Counted from the first letter of the stretch, positions 32,185 through 42,484 are shown. The stretch is 64,000 bases of DNA from Lolium rigidum (GCF_022539505.1 NC_061514.1:250034124-250098123), one strand, 5' to 3'. Made by a program: numbers and translations. The notes: generated by a model from the letters alone, not told the origin.

Positions 32185-32501
32185 CTCGGGGGCTACTTCG
32201 AAAAAAGTAAAGTTTCGATTATGGCAAAAATAGAAATTGTGGGAGCCTACAACCAAGCACAAGTTCTTGGCTGTAGCCTCGGGGGCTACTCCCATCGGGA
32301 GCGCTGTTCGCGCACCCGATAGATAGATAAAAAAAAAAAAAAAAAATAGAGAAAGAAGAAGGGAAAGAATATCGGAAGATAATGGCAATATAGCGACAAG
32401 GTGGACTAAAATGTTGAGCCTACAACCAAGCACAAGTTCTTGGCTGTAGCCTCGGGGGCTACTCCCATCGGGAACGCCGTTCGCGTGCCCGATGAAATTA
32501 A
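32185..32501 (+). repeat. Direct repeats containing polypurine-tract-like motif
   Basis: Two 78-bp copies (32243-32320 and 32416-32493) share GAGCCTACAACCAAGCACAA and CTCGGGGGCTACTCCCATCG, and differ at a handful of positions. A further CTCGGGGGCT lies at 32185-32194 and a partial copy (ACTCCCATCGGGAG) at about 32561. The A-rich segment at about 32329-32346 separates the copies. Confidence 0.7.
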
Positions 32502-33090
32502 CAAGGGAAAAATAGAACGAGCAAGAGAGTATATTTCGAGTTATAATTAACTCTACATATACTCCCATCGGGAGAGCAAGTATAAGTCATATTTGACTCG
32601 ATAAAATGTGCCATTCCAACAGCCGGAAAAGCACTCGACAATATATTCTCGTAACGCCAAAGTTGCGATCAATTTCTCGAATGCCGCAAATCTGCGAAGG
32701 TAAGACCCCGCATCTATTCTCGCTGGGCGTGGCATCGCCGAAGACCGCGCTCTGCTACTTTTATCCGTATCAACGGATACGAAGAAAAATCCTAACTGGA
32801 CGCGTTAGGTATTCGATAAAATTAACCGGGACTCGACGAATGGTAAGACCTTAAGCGGCACCCGTCGAAGTTTACACCGATATCCCGAGATCATGTCCAG
32901 GGACGTGATTTTGAAGTAGGTTTTTGCGGATTGCCACTAGAGCAGTTAACTAGTACCTGATCCGTCAGATGAACTAGCCCCAACTACCAATATCCCTGTA
33001 CAATATAGAATTTTATGAGAAGAAGTATAAAAGTTAGAGCTTTTGAATAAAAATAAACAAGTGGAGATTTTCCTTGACTCTATGATTCAA

Positions 33091-33109
33091 GCAAAATCTC
33101 GGGGGCTAC
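33091..33109 (+). other. Polypurine tract of Tat element
   Basis: GCAAAATCTCGGGGGCTAC lies immediately before the 3' LTR and should prime plus-strand DNA. The core CTCGGGGGCT recurs at least six more times inside the element. Confidence 0.6.
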
Positions 33110-33495
33110 TGACATAGGCATCCCAAATGGGCCTGCCAAGTATAGTACCCGGGGTTTATTGAAGGCCCACTACCCGAAGAATAAGAAGATTCGGAAGCCC
33201 AAGATGTATTTAAGGAAAAGATAGAGTTGTAATAGGAAGTGTTATTTGTAATCTGGCGGGATGAGTTAGAAACCGTCCCGGACTCGTAACTTGTACAAAA
33301 CGAAACCCTCGGCTCCACCTCCTATATAAAGAGGGAGTCGAGGGACGAAGAGATCATCGAATCATTGTCTGCAAACCCTAGTTTTCATATTCGTCGAGCA
33401 CTTTTCGGCTGAAACCTTCGAGATCTACTTGCCCTCTACTTCTAACTAAACCCTAGCCTACAATCCATAGGCATTGATAAGTTAATCCCTTGTCA
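33110..33495 (+). repeat. 3' LTR of Tat element
   Basis: 386 bp, identical by eye to the 5' LTR except for one missing base. It is followed by the duplicated target CTAGC (33496-33500). Confidence 0.92.
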
Positions 33496-33500
33496 CTAGC

Positions 33501-35130
33501 GGTGCTAATCTAATCGCGTACGCTTTAGCCAAAATTTTGAAAATGATGTTAATCAAAGCGATAGGCCTAAACTGCGTGATCCGCTCCGCCCCTTTAACCT
33601 TGGGAATTAGAGAGATAATCCCAAAGTTAAGCCGGGCGATGTCGACCCTCCCTAGGGCGAAATCATTCAACATCTGAAGGATTGGTTCTCGCAGGATTCC
33701 CCAGAATCGCTTGAAGAACAGTACCGGAAGCCCGTCATGTCCCGGCGCAGAGTCCGGCTTCATACTAGCCAGGACCTCGTCGAGCTCCTCCGCGGTGAAT
33801 GCGACTTCAACCCCCCAATTTTCCTCATCCGAAATCTTTTGATCTTCTCCCCAGAGATCGGTGCCTAGGGCAAAGACCCGCTCTTCCCCTTTGGCCCCCA
33901 TCAAGCCTTGGTAGAACTGGTAAATGTGTTCCATGAGGGCACGCGGCTCCTCCACCTCGCCCACGTCGGTGATGAGCCTGGGAATAGAACACTTGCGCTT
34001 GCGACCATTCGCAATCACGTGGAAGAAAGCGGTGCAAGAGTCCCCTTTCAAGGTCCACTGCGTCCTACTCCGTTGGCGCCAGTACTCCTCGTCCACCCGG
34101 TCCAGTGCCACGAGTTGGTCCTCAAGGAAGTAGCGGAGGCCCCATCCCTCCTCATCCAAACCGTTGGCATCAGCCACACGATCTAGTTCTTCCACCTTAC
34201 GCAAAAGGTTGGTACGGAAGTCCCTCTTCTCTTACCCAAGTTGGCCCCCCACCCTTTGAGCAATTGCCTGGAGTTCCGCGAGACATATTGCCACGTTTCT
34301 ACCGAGCAACGGTGCAGCCCGTGGTCAAAGATGAAACAGCGGATTTTCTCCCGAAGTAGGTCCCCAAACCCCGGCACCCCGAGCCACCAAGTCTGGAAAA
34401 AGAACCTCGACTGGCAGATAGGTGCATCTTCGCCGCTGCTCAACAGAAGAGGTGAGTGATCATACCCCACCCTTGTGATCGTTGTGAGAGAGCAAAGCGG
34501 AAACGCCGCCTCCCAGATCGGCGAGACTAGAACCCGATCTAGTACACACTGAGTTGGGCGAAGGCGTTTTTTCGTCCAAGTGTAGTGGGCCCCTGCCCGT
34601 TCCACCTCGCGGAGAGCCATAGTAGCGATAGCCTCGTTGAATCGTCTAACCCTGGACCAAGAGATATTGGCGTTACTCTTGTCGCTCGCAGCGTGGATCA
34701 GGTTGAAGTCACCCCCAACCACAACCGGGTAAGGGGCCGCCGCTACGGCCTGGGTGAGTTCCCCCAAGAACTCATCAGAACGACAGTGCTCAGCCGGTCC
34801 GTAGACCAAGAAGAAACACCACTTGAGTTTGTTGCTACGTTGGTAGATCGAGGCACTAATGTAGAAGTTCCACTTCTGCCATTTTCCGACCTCAAAGCAA
34901 TCATCCTGAAAGCCCAAGAGCATGCCCCCCGAGTGCCCCTGAGCGGGGACCCAGCTCCACCCGAACTGGCCCCCAAACTCCAAGCTGCGAAGCTCGGCAG
35001 CGGAGAAGTCTGCCTTAATCGTTTCTTGGAGCGCGACAAGGTCGACCCGATGCTGTCTAAGATAGGATTTGAGCCGTCCGCGCCTCCCCGGCTCCCCAAA
35101 CCCCTTAATGTTATAGATGAGGGCTCTCAT
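33501..35130 (-). pseudogene. LINE ORF2, endonuclease and RT N-terminal part
   Basis: The frame starts MRALIYNIKGFGEPGRRG at 35130. The ATG overlaps the ORF1 stop in ATGA. The APE-type endonuclease shows LVALQETIK (catalytic Glu), GHSGGMLLGF, VVGGDFNLIHAASDKSN, CVLDRVLVS and YDHSPLLLS (His), down to about 34480. A one-base frame change near 34230 leads into KVEELDRVADANGL. RT then follows with RTQWTLKGDSCTAFFH, SAPGHDGLPVLFFKRFW and FGIISLIPKVKG, ending in RPIALINIIFKILAKAYA where the Tat element cuts in. Except for the frame change and the insertion, the domain residues are well kept. Confidence 0.82.
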
Positions 35131-37342
35131 ATGCATGCATCGATCGTCGCCCCGCGCCTCTTGCGCACCGTTAGCCGTGGGTGGCGCACCCGTGCGCGTG
35201 CCCTCATGTCGCGAAGTGTCAACTCCTCATCCGACGACCCCTGTCCGGTCGCGTCCGAGGCCTCCGGTGTGGTATCCCTACCACCACCTGGAGCCGCATC
35301 CTCCCTGGATGACGCACCCTGGTCGGAGGCCTCCCTAGCCAACCGATCCACCATCTCCTGTGCCTTGCGCGCCGCAAGCGCCGCCAGAGATGCCTGGGCG
35401 AGCTCCTTCGCCCTGATCAGCTGAAGGGACTCCTGTGGTGTACCCTTGCCAGGGGCAAAAACGATGGCGCTGTCCAAGACGACCGACGAAAGGTGTGTAT
35501 CGGGGAGGGAAGGGAGAAGGGAGAAGTCCGCGTCCGTACCTGTCACCGGTGGAAGCTCCAGGTTCTTCGTCGCCGCCATGTTCTGCGCCTTCTTCATCAC
35601 GGATGTGGCCGCTGCACCCGCCGTCCTCGAGCTCTTCCGCACCGGCGTCGCCGGCACCGCCGCCTTCTTGGTCGCCTTGGCCGGACCCTTCACCGAGACC
35701 GGCACCACCTTGGTCCGCTTGCCTTGCACCAGGGAGACCGCCGCCGTCACCTCGCCGTGGAGGTCCAGCGCGGGCCCTGGCCCCTGATCCGCCGCCGCTC
35801 CAGTCACCACCACTGAGGCAGCCGGCGCGTCGACCACCAGAGCTGAAGAGGTCCAGGTTGGGCTCGCCGGCTCGACCGTAGGACTGCTCCTCAGCCCAGG
35901 GCCGACCACGTCCGTGAGCTGGGACACCGTCTCTCCGGAGACGAGAGAGACCGCCTCCAGAGCCGTGGCCGGAAGGGTAGGGGGCAGCCCTCCGCCCACC
36001 TTCCCCAGGGCGTCCACGTCGTCCACCTCCGCAAGGATGGCAAAGCGACCCAAGCCGGCCAACCTCGGGAAGGTCTTGAAGTTGGAGCCGTACGGATCCG
36101 CCACCTTACCCAGCTGCGGAGCGCTTCTCGAGCCTCCAATCCCGGCCAGCTGGGCAGTGCCCGGACCCCCACACTGCTTGTCGGAGCCCTTGGCCTTCTC
36201 CTTATCGCTCCCGCGCCTGCGGTGCCGGTTCCAAGCCTCGCCATCGGTGCTCCTCTCCTCAGACTCCAGATCGTCACCGTCCTCGTCGTCTCTAGGAGTC
36301 GGCGGACGAGGTGGGCCACTCGAGCCTCCCGCACCCGCCGCCCCCAGCTCCGCATGGATCCCCACGGTGAACGGCTCGCCGTTGACGCACAGCTGCACCG
36401 TCCCCTTCACCCTCTCCGGGTACCTGCATTGGAACCGCATCCTCACGGGCTCCGTCTTCCACTTCTTGATGGACAACTCATCCACCTCCATCGGGCGCCC
36501 AACCATCGTCATCGCCGCCATGAGCCTGTCCTTGACCATCAGGCTACCAGGAAGGCCGGTGATCTGTACCCAAACCGATGGGAAGGACGGACCCGGCCGA
36601 GGGCTCGCGAACGCCTCACGGATGTCGACATCACACTTGCTAAGTGGCAGATAGATCTTGCCGCGCCTGGTGCTCATCCTGAGCGTCTCCCTCGACGGAA
36701 ACCTGACGCGGTACTCCGTGTCTGACACCCTCGTCACCTGCCAGTCCCACAGGTCGTCAAGGAGGCTCTTGAGCTCGTCCGACAGCTGCAGCGCCGTGAG
36801 GGGGGCCGAGGTGAAGTGGATCACCGCCTCAAACTGCACGGCTTCCGCCTGAGCTTGGAGCGGCTCCACCTCGATGTTGAAGAAGCCCCCACCCGTGATG
36901 GCGTGGCCGTAGGACTAAAGCAGCAGCGGCCGACCACGCGTGGGACAGGCCGCCGAGACATGGCCGGTCTTGCTGCAGAGGATGCAGACCGGATCGTTGA
37001 CACAGTTCGCCTGGAAGTGGCCCTCCTGCCCACAGCGAAAGCATTCGCCTCCCACCGGACCAGTCAACGGCCCGCCGGCAGCTTTGGCCTTTCCCTTGGC
37101 CTTCGGTTGGGGAGGCGCTCCCTGCGCCGCACCCTTGGGCATGCCGGCCTGGGCACCGCCACCACGCGGAGGCCCTTGCTGCCCGCGGCCACGTTGGGCC
37201 TCCTGCTGCTGGCCACGCCGGTCCTCGCCTTGTCGGCCACCCTCCCGGCGGCCGGTGTTGTTGTTGTAGGGGCCCTCCTGCCCGAAGCCGTCGTGGTAGC
37301 GGCCGCCCCCCTAGCCCTGCCGGCCCCTGCCGTAGCCATCAC
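35127..37342 (-). pseudogene. LINE ORF1 (zinc knuckles plus DUF4283-like)
   Basis: Upstream, 36915-37142 encodes two CCHC knuckles (CFRCGQEGHFQANC and CILCSKTGHVSAAC). An in-frame TAG at about 36915-36917 follows. The remaining frame (580 codons from 36869) begins with a DUF4283-like domain: LWDWQVTRVSDTEYRVRFPS, LPLSKCDVDI and FPSVWVQITGLPGSL. A long Pro/Ala/Ser-rich and charged tail then ends KRRGATIDACI at 35127. Plant LINE ORF1 proteins bind RNA with these domains. Here the knuckles precede DUF4283. GC content is much higher than in the flanks. Confidence 0.75.
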
Positions 37343-37409
37343 TGTCGGTAAATCGCTGGGCTGTCGGGCTTTATGTCAGGCTCGGCTTGGGCCTAGGAAA
37401 TGAGAAAAT

Positions 37410-37540
37410 GCGTGCTACTCGCGGACAGATTTAGACATGGTTTCATGCCATATGCCATACATCTTCCGTGCTACTCGGGGACAGATTTAGGCAGTTAGTT
37501 TCATGCCTCATACAACAAAGCTAGAATGTTAACTGAAAAC
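37410..37540 (+). other. Host upstream DNA right of the LINE
   Basis: Sequence beginning GCGTGCTACTCGCGGACAG resumes the host locus. GTGCTACTCG.GGACAGATTTAG occurs twice here (about 37410 and 37470) and again at about 15858 and 16374 to the left of the LINE. The block was therefore already locally repeated before the LINE inserted. Confidence 0.6.
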
Positions 37541-37972
37541 TGTGCGCCTTTAATTGGTGTATCTCTTTCAGCAGAGACAAGCAGGCAGGGGACAAGTTGA
37601 GTTGAGTTTTAAGAAAAGGAAAGAAGGGTAGTGGAGGCCGTTTTATCCGTGTTCTTCATCGATGGAATTCTGTTTGTGTTTGGAATCCATGAGCCTTCTT
37701 TGTGCTATTTGCTGCACACCGAAAAGTACTTCTGGCAGAACCAGAATCAATTTTCAAAGTCAAATGCTGGAAAGACGCCGCATCTTTGGCAGCCATCTCT
37801 GCCTGCCGAGGTGCTCGGAGCAACAGAACCACCGACCTCGCCAGAAAAAGATGAAGTCTTGACTTCATGTGTTGCCCAACAGAGCTTATGCCATATATAA
37901 ATCCCATAACCACATACATGAATTCCTCCACCACAAGATCACACAACCACACCAACAATGGCTTCCAGAATC
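37541..37972 (+). repeat. Promoter duplication, copy 1
   Basis: This unit runs from TGTGCGCCTTTAATTG through the upstream region, TATA box, leader and the codons ATGGCTTCC (37958-37966), then joins the start of copy 2. It aligns with 37973-38488 at a period of 432 bases near the start. Copy 2 carries about 90 extra bases. Confidence 0.8.
37894..37902 (+). promoter_or_regulatory. TATA box in promoter copy 1
   Basis: TATATAAAT lies 64 bases before the ATG at 37958. It is a better TATA consensus than the matching site in copy 2. Confidence 0.65.
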
Positions 37973-38044
37973 TGTGCGCCTTTAATTGCTGTATCTCTTT
38001 CAGCAGAGACAAGCAGGCAGGGGACAAGTTCAGTTGAGTTTTAA
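37958..38044 (+). CDS. 28-codon fusion ORF at promoter duplication junction
   Basis: The duplicated leader keeps ATGGCTTCC, the first codons of the subtilase. It then reads across the duplication joint into copied upstream DNA: MASRICAPLIAVSLS and on to a TAA at 38042-38044. It is preceded by an intact TATA box and leader. It may be transcribed, but the product would be a chance peptide and it could act as an upstream ORF for transcripts starting in copy 1. Confidence 0.35.
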   Translation: MASRICAPLIAVSLSAETSRQGTSSVEF

Positions 38045-38479
38045 GAAAAGGAAAGAAGGGTAGTGGAGGCCGTTTCATCCCTTCTTCATCCATGGAATTA
38101 TGTTTCGTTTTGTTTGTATTTGGCATCCATGAACCTAGTTTGTGCTATTTGCTGCACACGGAGAAGTACTTCTGGCACACCCAAAATCAATTCTCAAAGT
38201 CAATGCTGGAAACTGGAAAGACGCCCCATCTTTCGCAGCCATCTGCCTGCCGAGGCTTTGGAGCAACAACAGCCTACAGCTAAATCGTCCAAACCAACAA
38301 CCTCCACAAGAAAAGATGAGGTCTTTGACTTCATCATATGTTGCCCAATAATGCAAGACTTACGGGCAGGTTTGTTACGGAAAAAAAGTTACGGGCTGAT
38401 GTGGAGCCAACTGCCCTCGATAAAACCCTAACCATAGACATGAATTCTTCCACCACAAGATCACACAACCACACCAACA
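37973..38479 (+). repeat. Promoter duplication, copy 2 (proximal to subtilase)
   Basis: It repeats copy 1 from TGTGCGCCTTTAATTG through GTAGTGGAGGCCGTTT and the leader CCACCACAAGATCACACAAC up to the subtilase ATG. The TATA position reads GATAAAAC (38419-38426), 61 bases before the ATG, a weaker match than in copy 1. Confidence 0.8.
38419..38426 (+). promoter_or_regulatory. TATA-like box of subtilase gene
   Basis: GATAAAAC in promoter copy 2, in the same relative position as TATATAAAT of copy 1. Core promoter assignment rests on this alignment and on the distance to the ATG. Confidence 0.5.
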
Positions 38480-38871
38480 ATGGCTTCCACACTCGCACTC
38501 CTCTGGCACTGCTCGCTGATAGTTCTGGTCCTTGCTCAGCCCACGCACTCATCCACCGTTCAGATTCAGAAGCCCAAGGATGCCATTGCCGAGCAGAAGA
38601 CTCACCCTTCGAGCTCGCACACCTACATCGTCCAAACCAACCACCTGGCCAAGCCGTCTCAGTTCGCCACCCTCGATCGGTGGTACAGTTCCATGGTGGC
38701 CACCCACTCCCCTCGTGCCACTTCGAGCTCCTCCAGCCGCCTCATGCACACCTACGGTACCGTGATGCACGGTTTCGCCGTTCGACTCACCGACGACGAG
38801 GCCCGGCGCATGTTGAGGACCCCTGGCGTGGCCGGTGTGTACAAGAGCAGAGTGCGCTACACCCACACGAC

Positions 38872-39358
38872 TGTTGGGATTTGCCCACGGATCAATCACA
38901 TAAACTAGACGAAAACACGCACAAGAAAATCTTATCACCAAGGGCACGTGTCGTGCCCGTTCTTTTTCTTTATTTTCTCTTTTCTCACAGTACAACTTGT
39001 GTTTTACAAGCGGCAGAACCTCATGTATATATATACACGAGAAGCTCCAAACCTAACCGACTCGTACATGACCTCCTAGACTAAACCGACACAACTAGCT
39101 AGCTAGCAAACCTACTCGAACCAGAACTCAGGTCGGTCGTGTCATGTAGGGCTACTAGTACTATAGCATACAAACTAACGAAACTTGCTATACTAGTAAA
39201 CCTAGTATGACACGGATACACGTACTAACCAAAACAGGTAGTACATACTGACTTAGACTAGCTAGGACACGTACAAGGACACTAGACGTAAGGTGACTCC
39301 ACTGCCTAATTGCTTAATTACTCAATTATGGAAAATCTAATCAAAATTAGTGCTAACA
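38872..39358 (-). repeat. Left LTR (3' LTR) of short element
   Basis: 487 bp, TG...CA. A TATATATATACACG stretch lies at about 39024-39037. Identical by eye to the right copy. Confidence 0.9.
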
Positions 39359-40086
39359 ATCTCCCCCTAATCTTGATTCATCATCTCCATAACATGACTC
39401 CTACCTGTTGTCTCCTCGTACTCCTTCTGGTGTTGACTCCACTCAACGTATGATCCAGACTCCCAGTCACGCTGACAGGCGGACACCTTTGGCCACCCCT
39501 AGCGCAATACACGCTGACGGAACACACACCGCCTCGTGTAGAGACAGGTCCTCATTAAAGAGACTCCCCTTCACTGGTCCTCGTCCCACTATACGCTTGA
39601 GCACCCTGCGTTAAGATACACTTCTCCGCGCACGCACTAGCCCTCAGTGACACCCCGCACCGGACAGCACTTCGACGTGACACGCTTCAACTGCAACGGA
39701 TCCTCACAGAAACAAGCACTTGGACACAACGACGACTCACGGACTCGACGACGACTCGACGTACCAACTTGCACGCCCATGACTCCTTGAACCATCGGAC
39801 TCCTCCGAGGACGACCTTGACGAAACTTCCGGATGATGATCTTGATGAGACTCCCGTACCGCACCTCGGCACCACCTCTCCCATCAACGATCATCCACCT
39901 CCATCTCGCCGATGACAACACCCTGCCGTCCCTTCAGTGTCGCTCCGCCGAGCGAGGATAGCCTGCTGCCTTGCTGACGACAGCCTGCCGTCTTCTCCAT
40001 CCGATCGCCCGCCCCGAGGCGCTAGTATGGGTCGCCTCCCCGGGGTAAGCGCAGCTTCAAATCTTCGACCTCGCTCTGATACCAAT

Positions 40087-40573
40087 TGTTGGGATTTGCC
40101 CACGGATCAATCACATAAACTAGACGAAAACACGCACAAGAAAATCTTATCACCAAGGGCACGTGTCGTGCCCGTTCTTTTTCTTTATTTTCTCTTTTCT
40201 CACAGTACAACTTGTGTTTTACAAGCGGCAGAACCTCATGTATATATATACACGAGAAGCTCCAAACCTAACCGACTCGTACATGACCTCCTAGACTAAA
40301 CCGACACAACTAGCTAGCTAGCAAACCTACTCGAACCAGAACTCAGGTCGGTCGTGTCATGTAGGGCTACTAGTACTATAGCATACAAACTAACGAAACT
40401 TGCTATACTAGTAAACCTAGTATGACACGGATACACGTACTAACCAAAACAGGTAGTACATACTGACTTAGACTAGCTAGGACACGTACAAGGACACTAG
40501 ACGTAAGGTGACTCCACTGCCTAATTGCTTAATTACTCAATTATGGAAAATCTAATCAAAATTAGTGCTAACA
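40087..40573 (-). repeat. Right LTR (5' LTR) of short element
   Basis: 487 bp, adjacent to the tRNA-Met primer site at 40073-40084. It is followed by the ACGAC target copy and the resumed subtilase frame. Confidence 0.9.
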
Positions 40574-42484
40574 ACGACGAGATCGCCGGAGTTCATGGGC
40601 CTCAACGAGACATTCGGCGCCTGGCATGACTCGAACTTCGGCGACGGCATCATCATCGGCTTCATCGACACCGGCATCTGGCCGGAGAGCGCCAGCTTCA
40701 ACGACACCGGTCTTGGCCCCGTGCGGTCGACCTGGAAAGGCAGGTGCGTCGACGCGGAGGGCTTCAACGCCAGCTTGTGCAACAACAAGCTGGTGGGGGC
40801 CAAGGTCTTCACCGCCGAGCTGGATGGCGCCCTCACTCCAAGCGACAAGGTCGGCCACGGTACCTTCGTGTCCGGGACAGCCGCCGGATCGGAGGTACGT
40901 GGCGCCAGCCTATCCGGGTTCTCGAGCGGCACTGCCCATGGCGTGGCGAGTAATGCACGGATCGCCATGTACAAGGCGTGCAACACGGATGGATGTGACG
41001 AGCACGGCCTTGTCGCGGCGATTGACGCTGCCGTGAGCGACGGCGTGGACGTCATCTCCATGTCCGTCGGAGTGGAAGGCTCGACGAACCCGCAGTTCTA
41101 CGACGACGTCGTCGCCATCGCCATGTTCGGCGCCGACCGCAGCGGCGTCTTCGTCGTCGTCGGGGGCGGCAACAGCGGCCCGGAGGCATCGTCCGTGGTG
41201 AACGTGGCGCCGTGGATGACCACGGTAGGCGCCGCGACCATGGACCGCGTGTTCCCGGCGACACTCAAGCTCGGCAACGGGGCGGTGCTCAGAGGCCAGT
41301 CCCTGTACGCCAGGAAGGCCAACGGCACGGGAATGTTACCGGTCGTGCTCGCTTCCTGCGGCGAGAATGACCTGACGCCCGACAAGATCGCGGGAAAGGT
41401 GGTGGTGTGCGACAATAAACAGAGCGACGTCAAGAGCGGCATCTACGTGCAGAGCGCCGGTGGAGCCGGCCTAGTCGCCGTGGAAGGCACAGAACGCCTC
41501 CAGGAGGCGGTCCCCGGCCAGGCGTTCATCCTCCCCGGCCTCAGCATCAGCGACACGGAGCGCAAGAAGTTGGAAGCTTACATGTCGTCCGAGCCGTACC
41601 CGGTGGCCTCCTTCGTCTTCTCCTGCGACACGGTCACCGGCCCCGAGAACCGGGCGCCGGTGGTGGCGGGGTTCTCGTCCCGTGGCCCGAACTCGGTGGT
41701 CCCCGAGATCATGAAGCCGGACCTCGTCGCGCCGGGCGTGAACATCCTCGCCGCCTGGTCCGGCGCTGCTTTGTCATACCCCGACGTCGACCCGACGAGG
41801 ACGGAGTACAACATCATGTCCGGCACGTCCGTGGCGTGCCCGCACGTCGCAGGCGTCGCCGCGTTGATCAAGAAGGTGCACGGAGATTGGACACCAGCCA
41901 TGGTGCGGTCGGCGCTGATCACTACAGCTAAAATAACCGACAACGCCGATGGAGCCATACTGGACAGCGGCGGCGTCGGGAGCGCCACGCCGCTGGCGGC
42001 CGGGGCCGGGATGGTCGTTCCGGCGCTGGCCATGGACCCGGGTTTGGTCTACGACGCCGGGACGCAAGATTACGTCGATTTTCTCTGCTCCTTCAACTAC
42101 ACAGCGCCGCAGATTCGGCGCTTCGTACCGGAGCTGACAAAGTGCAGGACGGCGCTCCCCGGTGGCGCGGCCAACCTGAACTACCCGGCGCTCGTGGTGG
42201 TTTTCGACGGCGACACCAGCGTCCGCAGGCTGACGAGGACCGTGACAATGGTGTCGGAGCAGCCGGAGACGTACAACGTGACCGTCGCGGTGCCGCACGG
42301 GGTTAAGGTGAAGGTGACGCCGACGACAATGGTGCTGAAGCGGCAGAAGGAGAAGAAGAGCTACACGGTGGAGTTCCGCAGCGAAACCGTGAAGCCGGCC
42401 GGATCATGGGAGTTCGGCCACATCACTTGGATGTCTGACGAGCACAAGGTGCGTAGCGCAGTTGGCTTAACGTGGAAGGCATGA

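Larger units (their letters stand above)
20416..33495 (+). mobile_element. Tat-lineage Ty3/gypsy retrotransposon with antisense gene
   Basis: The 387-bp and 386-bp LTRs start TGACATAGGC and end CCTTGTCA. The 5-bp duplication CTAGC flanks the element (20411-20415, 33496-33500). The order is 5' LTR, primer site, gag, protease, RT, RNase H, a second archaeal-type RNase H, integrase, a 5.9-kb region with an antisense spliced gene, polypurine tract and 3' LTR. A second RNase H and extra ORFs after integrase mark the Tat/Retand lineage. By eye the LTRs differ by one single-base indel only, so insertion was very recent. Yet the sense frames carry many stops and frameshifts, so it was probably moved in trans. 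Confidence 0.88.
16525..37409 (-). mobile_element. L1-like LINE, split by two later insertions
   Basis: On the minus strand the order is ORF1 (zinc knuckles, DUF4283-like), endonuclease, reverse transcriptase, zf-RVT region and a 3' end near 16525. The likely target duplication is GCGTGTGCTA (16515-16524) against GCGTGCTA (37410-37417), similar but not identical. Subtracting the solo LTR (17094-18690) and the Tat gypsy element (20416-33495) leaves about 6.2 kb, a usual LINE length. It inserted in the upstream region of the subtilase gene. It carries several frameshifts and an in-frame stop, so it is inactive. Confidence 0.75.
38872..40573 (-). mobile_element. Short non-autonomous LTR retrotransposon (TRIM/SMART-like) in subtilase
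   Basis: Two 487-bp LTRs that look identical (38872-39358 and 40087-40573) bound a 728-bp interior. The 5-bp duplication ACGAC flanks them (38867-38871, 40574-40578). On the minus strand TGGTATCAGAGC (40084-40073), next to the right LTR, is a primer site for initiator tRNA-Met. GGGGGAG at about 39361-39368 is the polypurine tract. The interior has no gag or pol and must use enzymes of a relative, probably a Ty1/copia element. Identical LTRs indicate a very recent insertion. Confidence 0.9.
38480..42484 (+). pseudogene. Subtilisin-like serine protease (plant subtilase, S8), disrupted by LTR element
   Basis: Codons 1-130 lie at 38480-38869, codon 131 is split by the insertion, and the frame resumes at 40579 to a TGA at 42482-42484. 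Without the insertion and its duplicated ACGAC the gene is one uninterrupted 765-codon frame, usual for plant subtilases. Residues 1-20 form a signal peptide. An I9 propeptide follows (HTYIVQTNHLAKP to GVAGVYKSR). The catalytic domain has D161 (GFIDTGIWPES), H224 (VGHGTFVSGTAAG), N329 (GGGNSGP) and S548 (NIMSGTSVACPHVAG). A PA domain lies at about 340-480 and a fibronectin-III-like end after about 655. Such enzymes act in the apoplast on prohormones, cell-wall proteins or pathogen proteins. As it stands, translation would give a truncated propeptide ending 11 codons into the insertion. All catalytic residues remain intact downstream. Confidence 0.9.

Noticed and set aside
35434..36725. Several plus-strand frames of 100-250 codons
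   Set aside because: They lie opposite the LINE ORF1 and follow its GC-rich codon pattern; no domains.
40565..42484. Independent gene starting inside the right LTR
   Set aside because: The frame begins with a GTG in the LTR and simply continues into the subtilase; the true start is at 38480 before the insertion.
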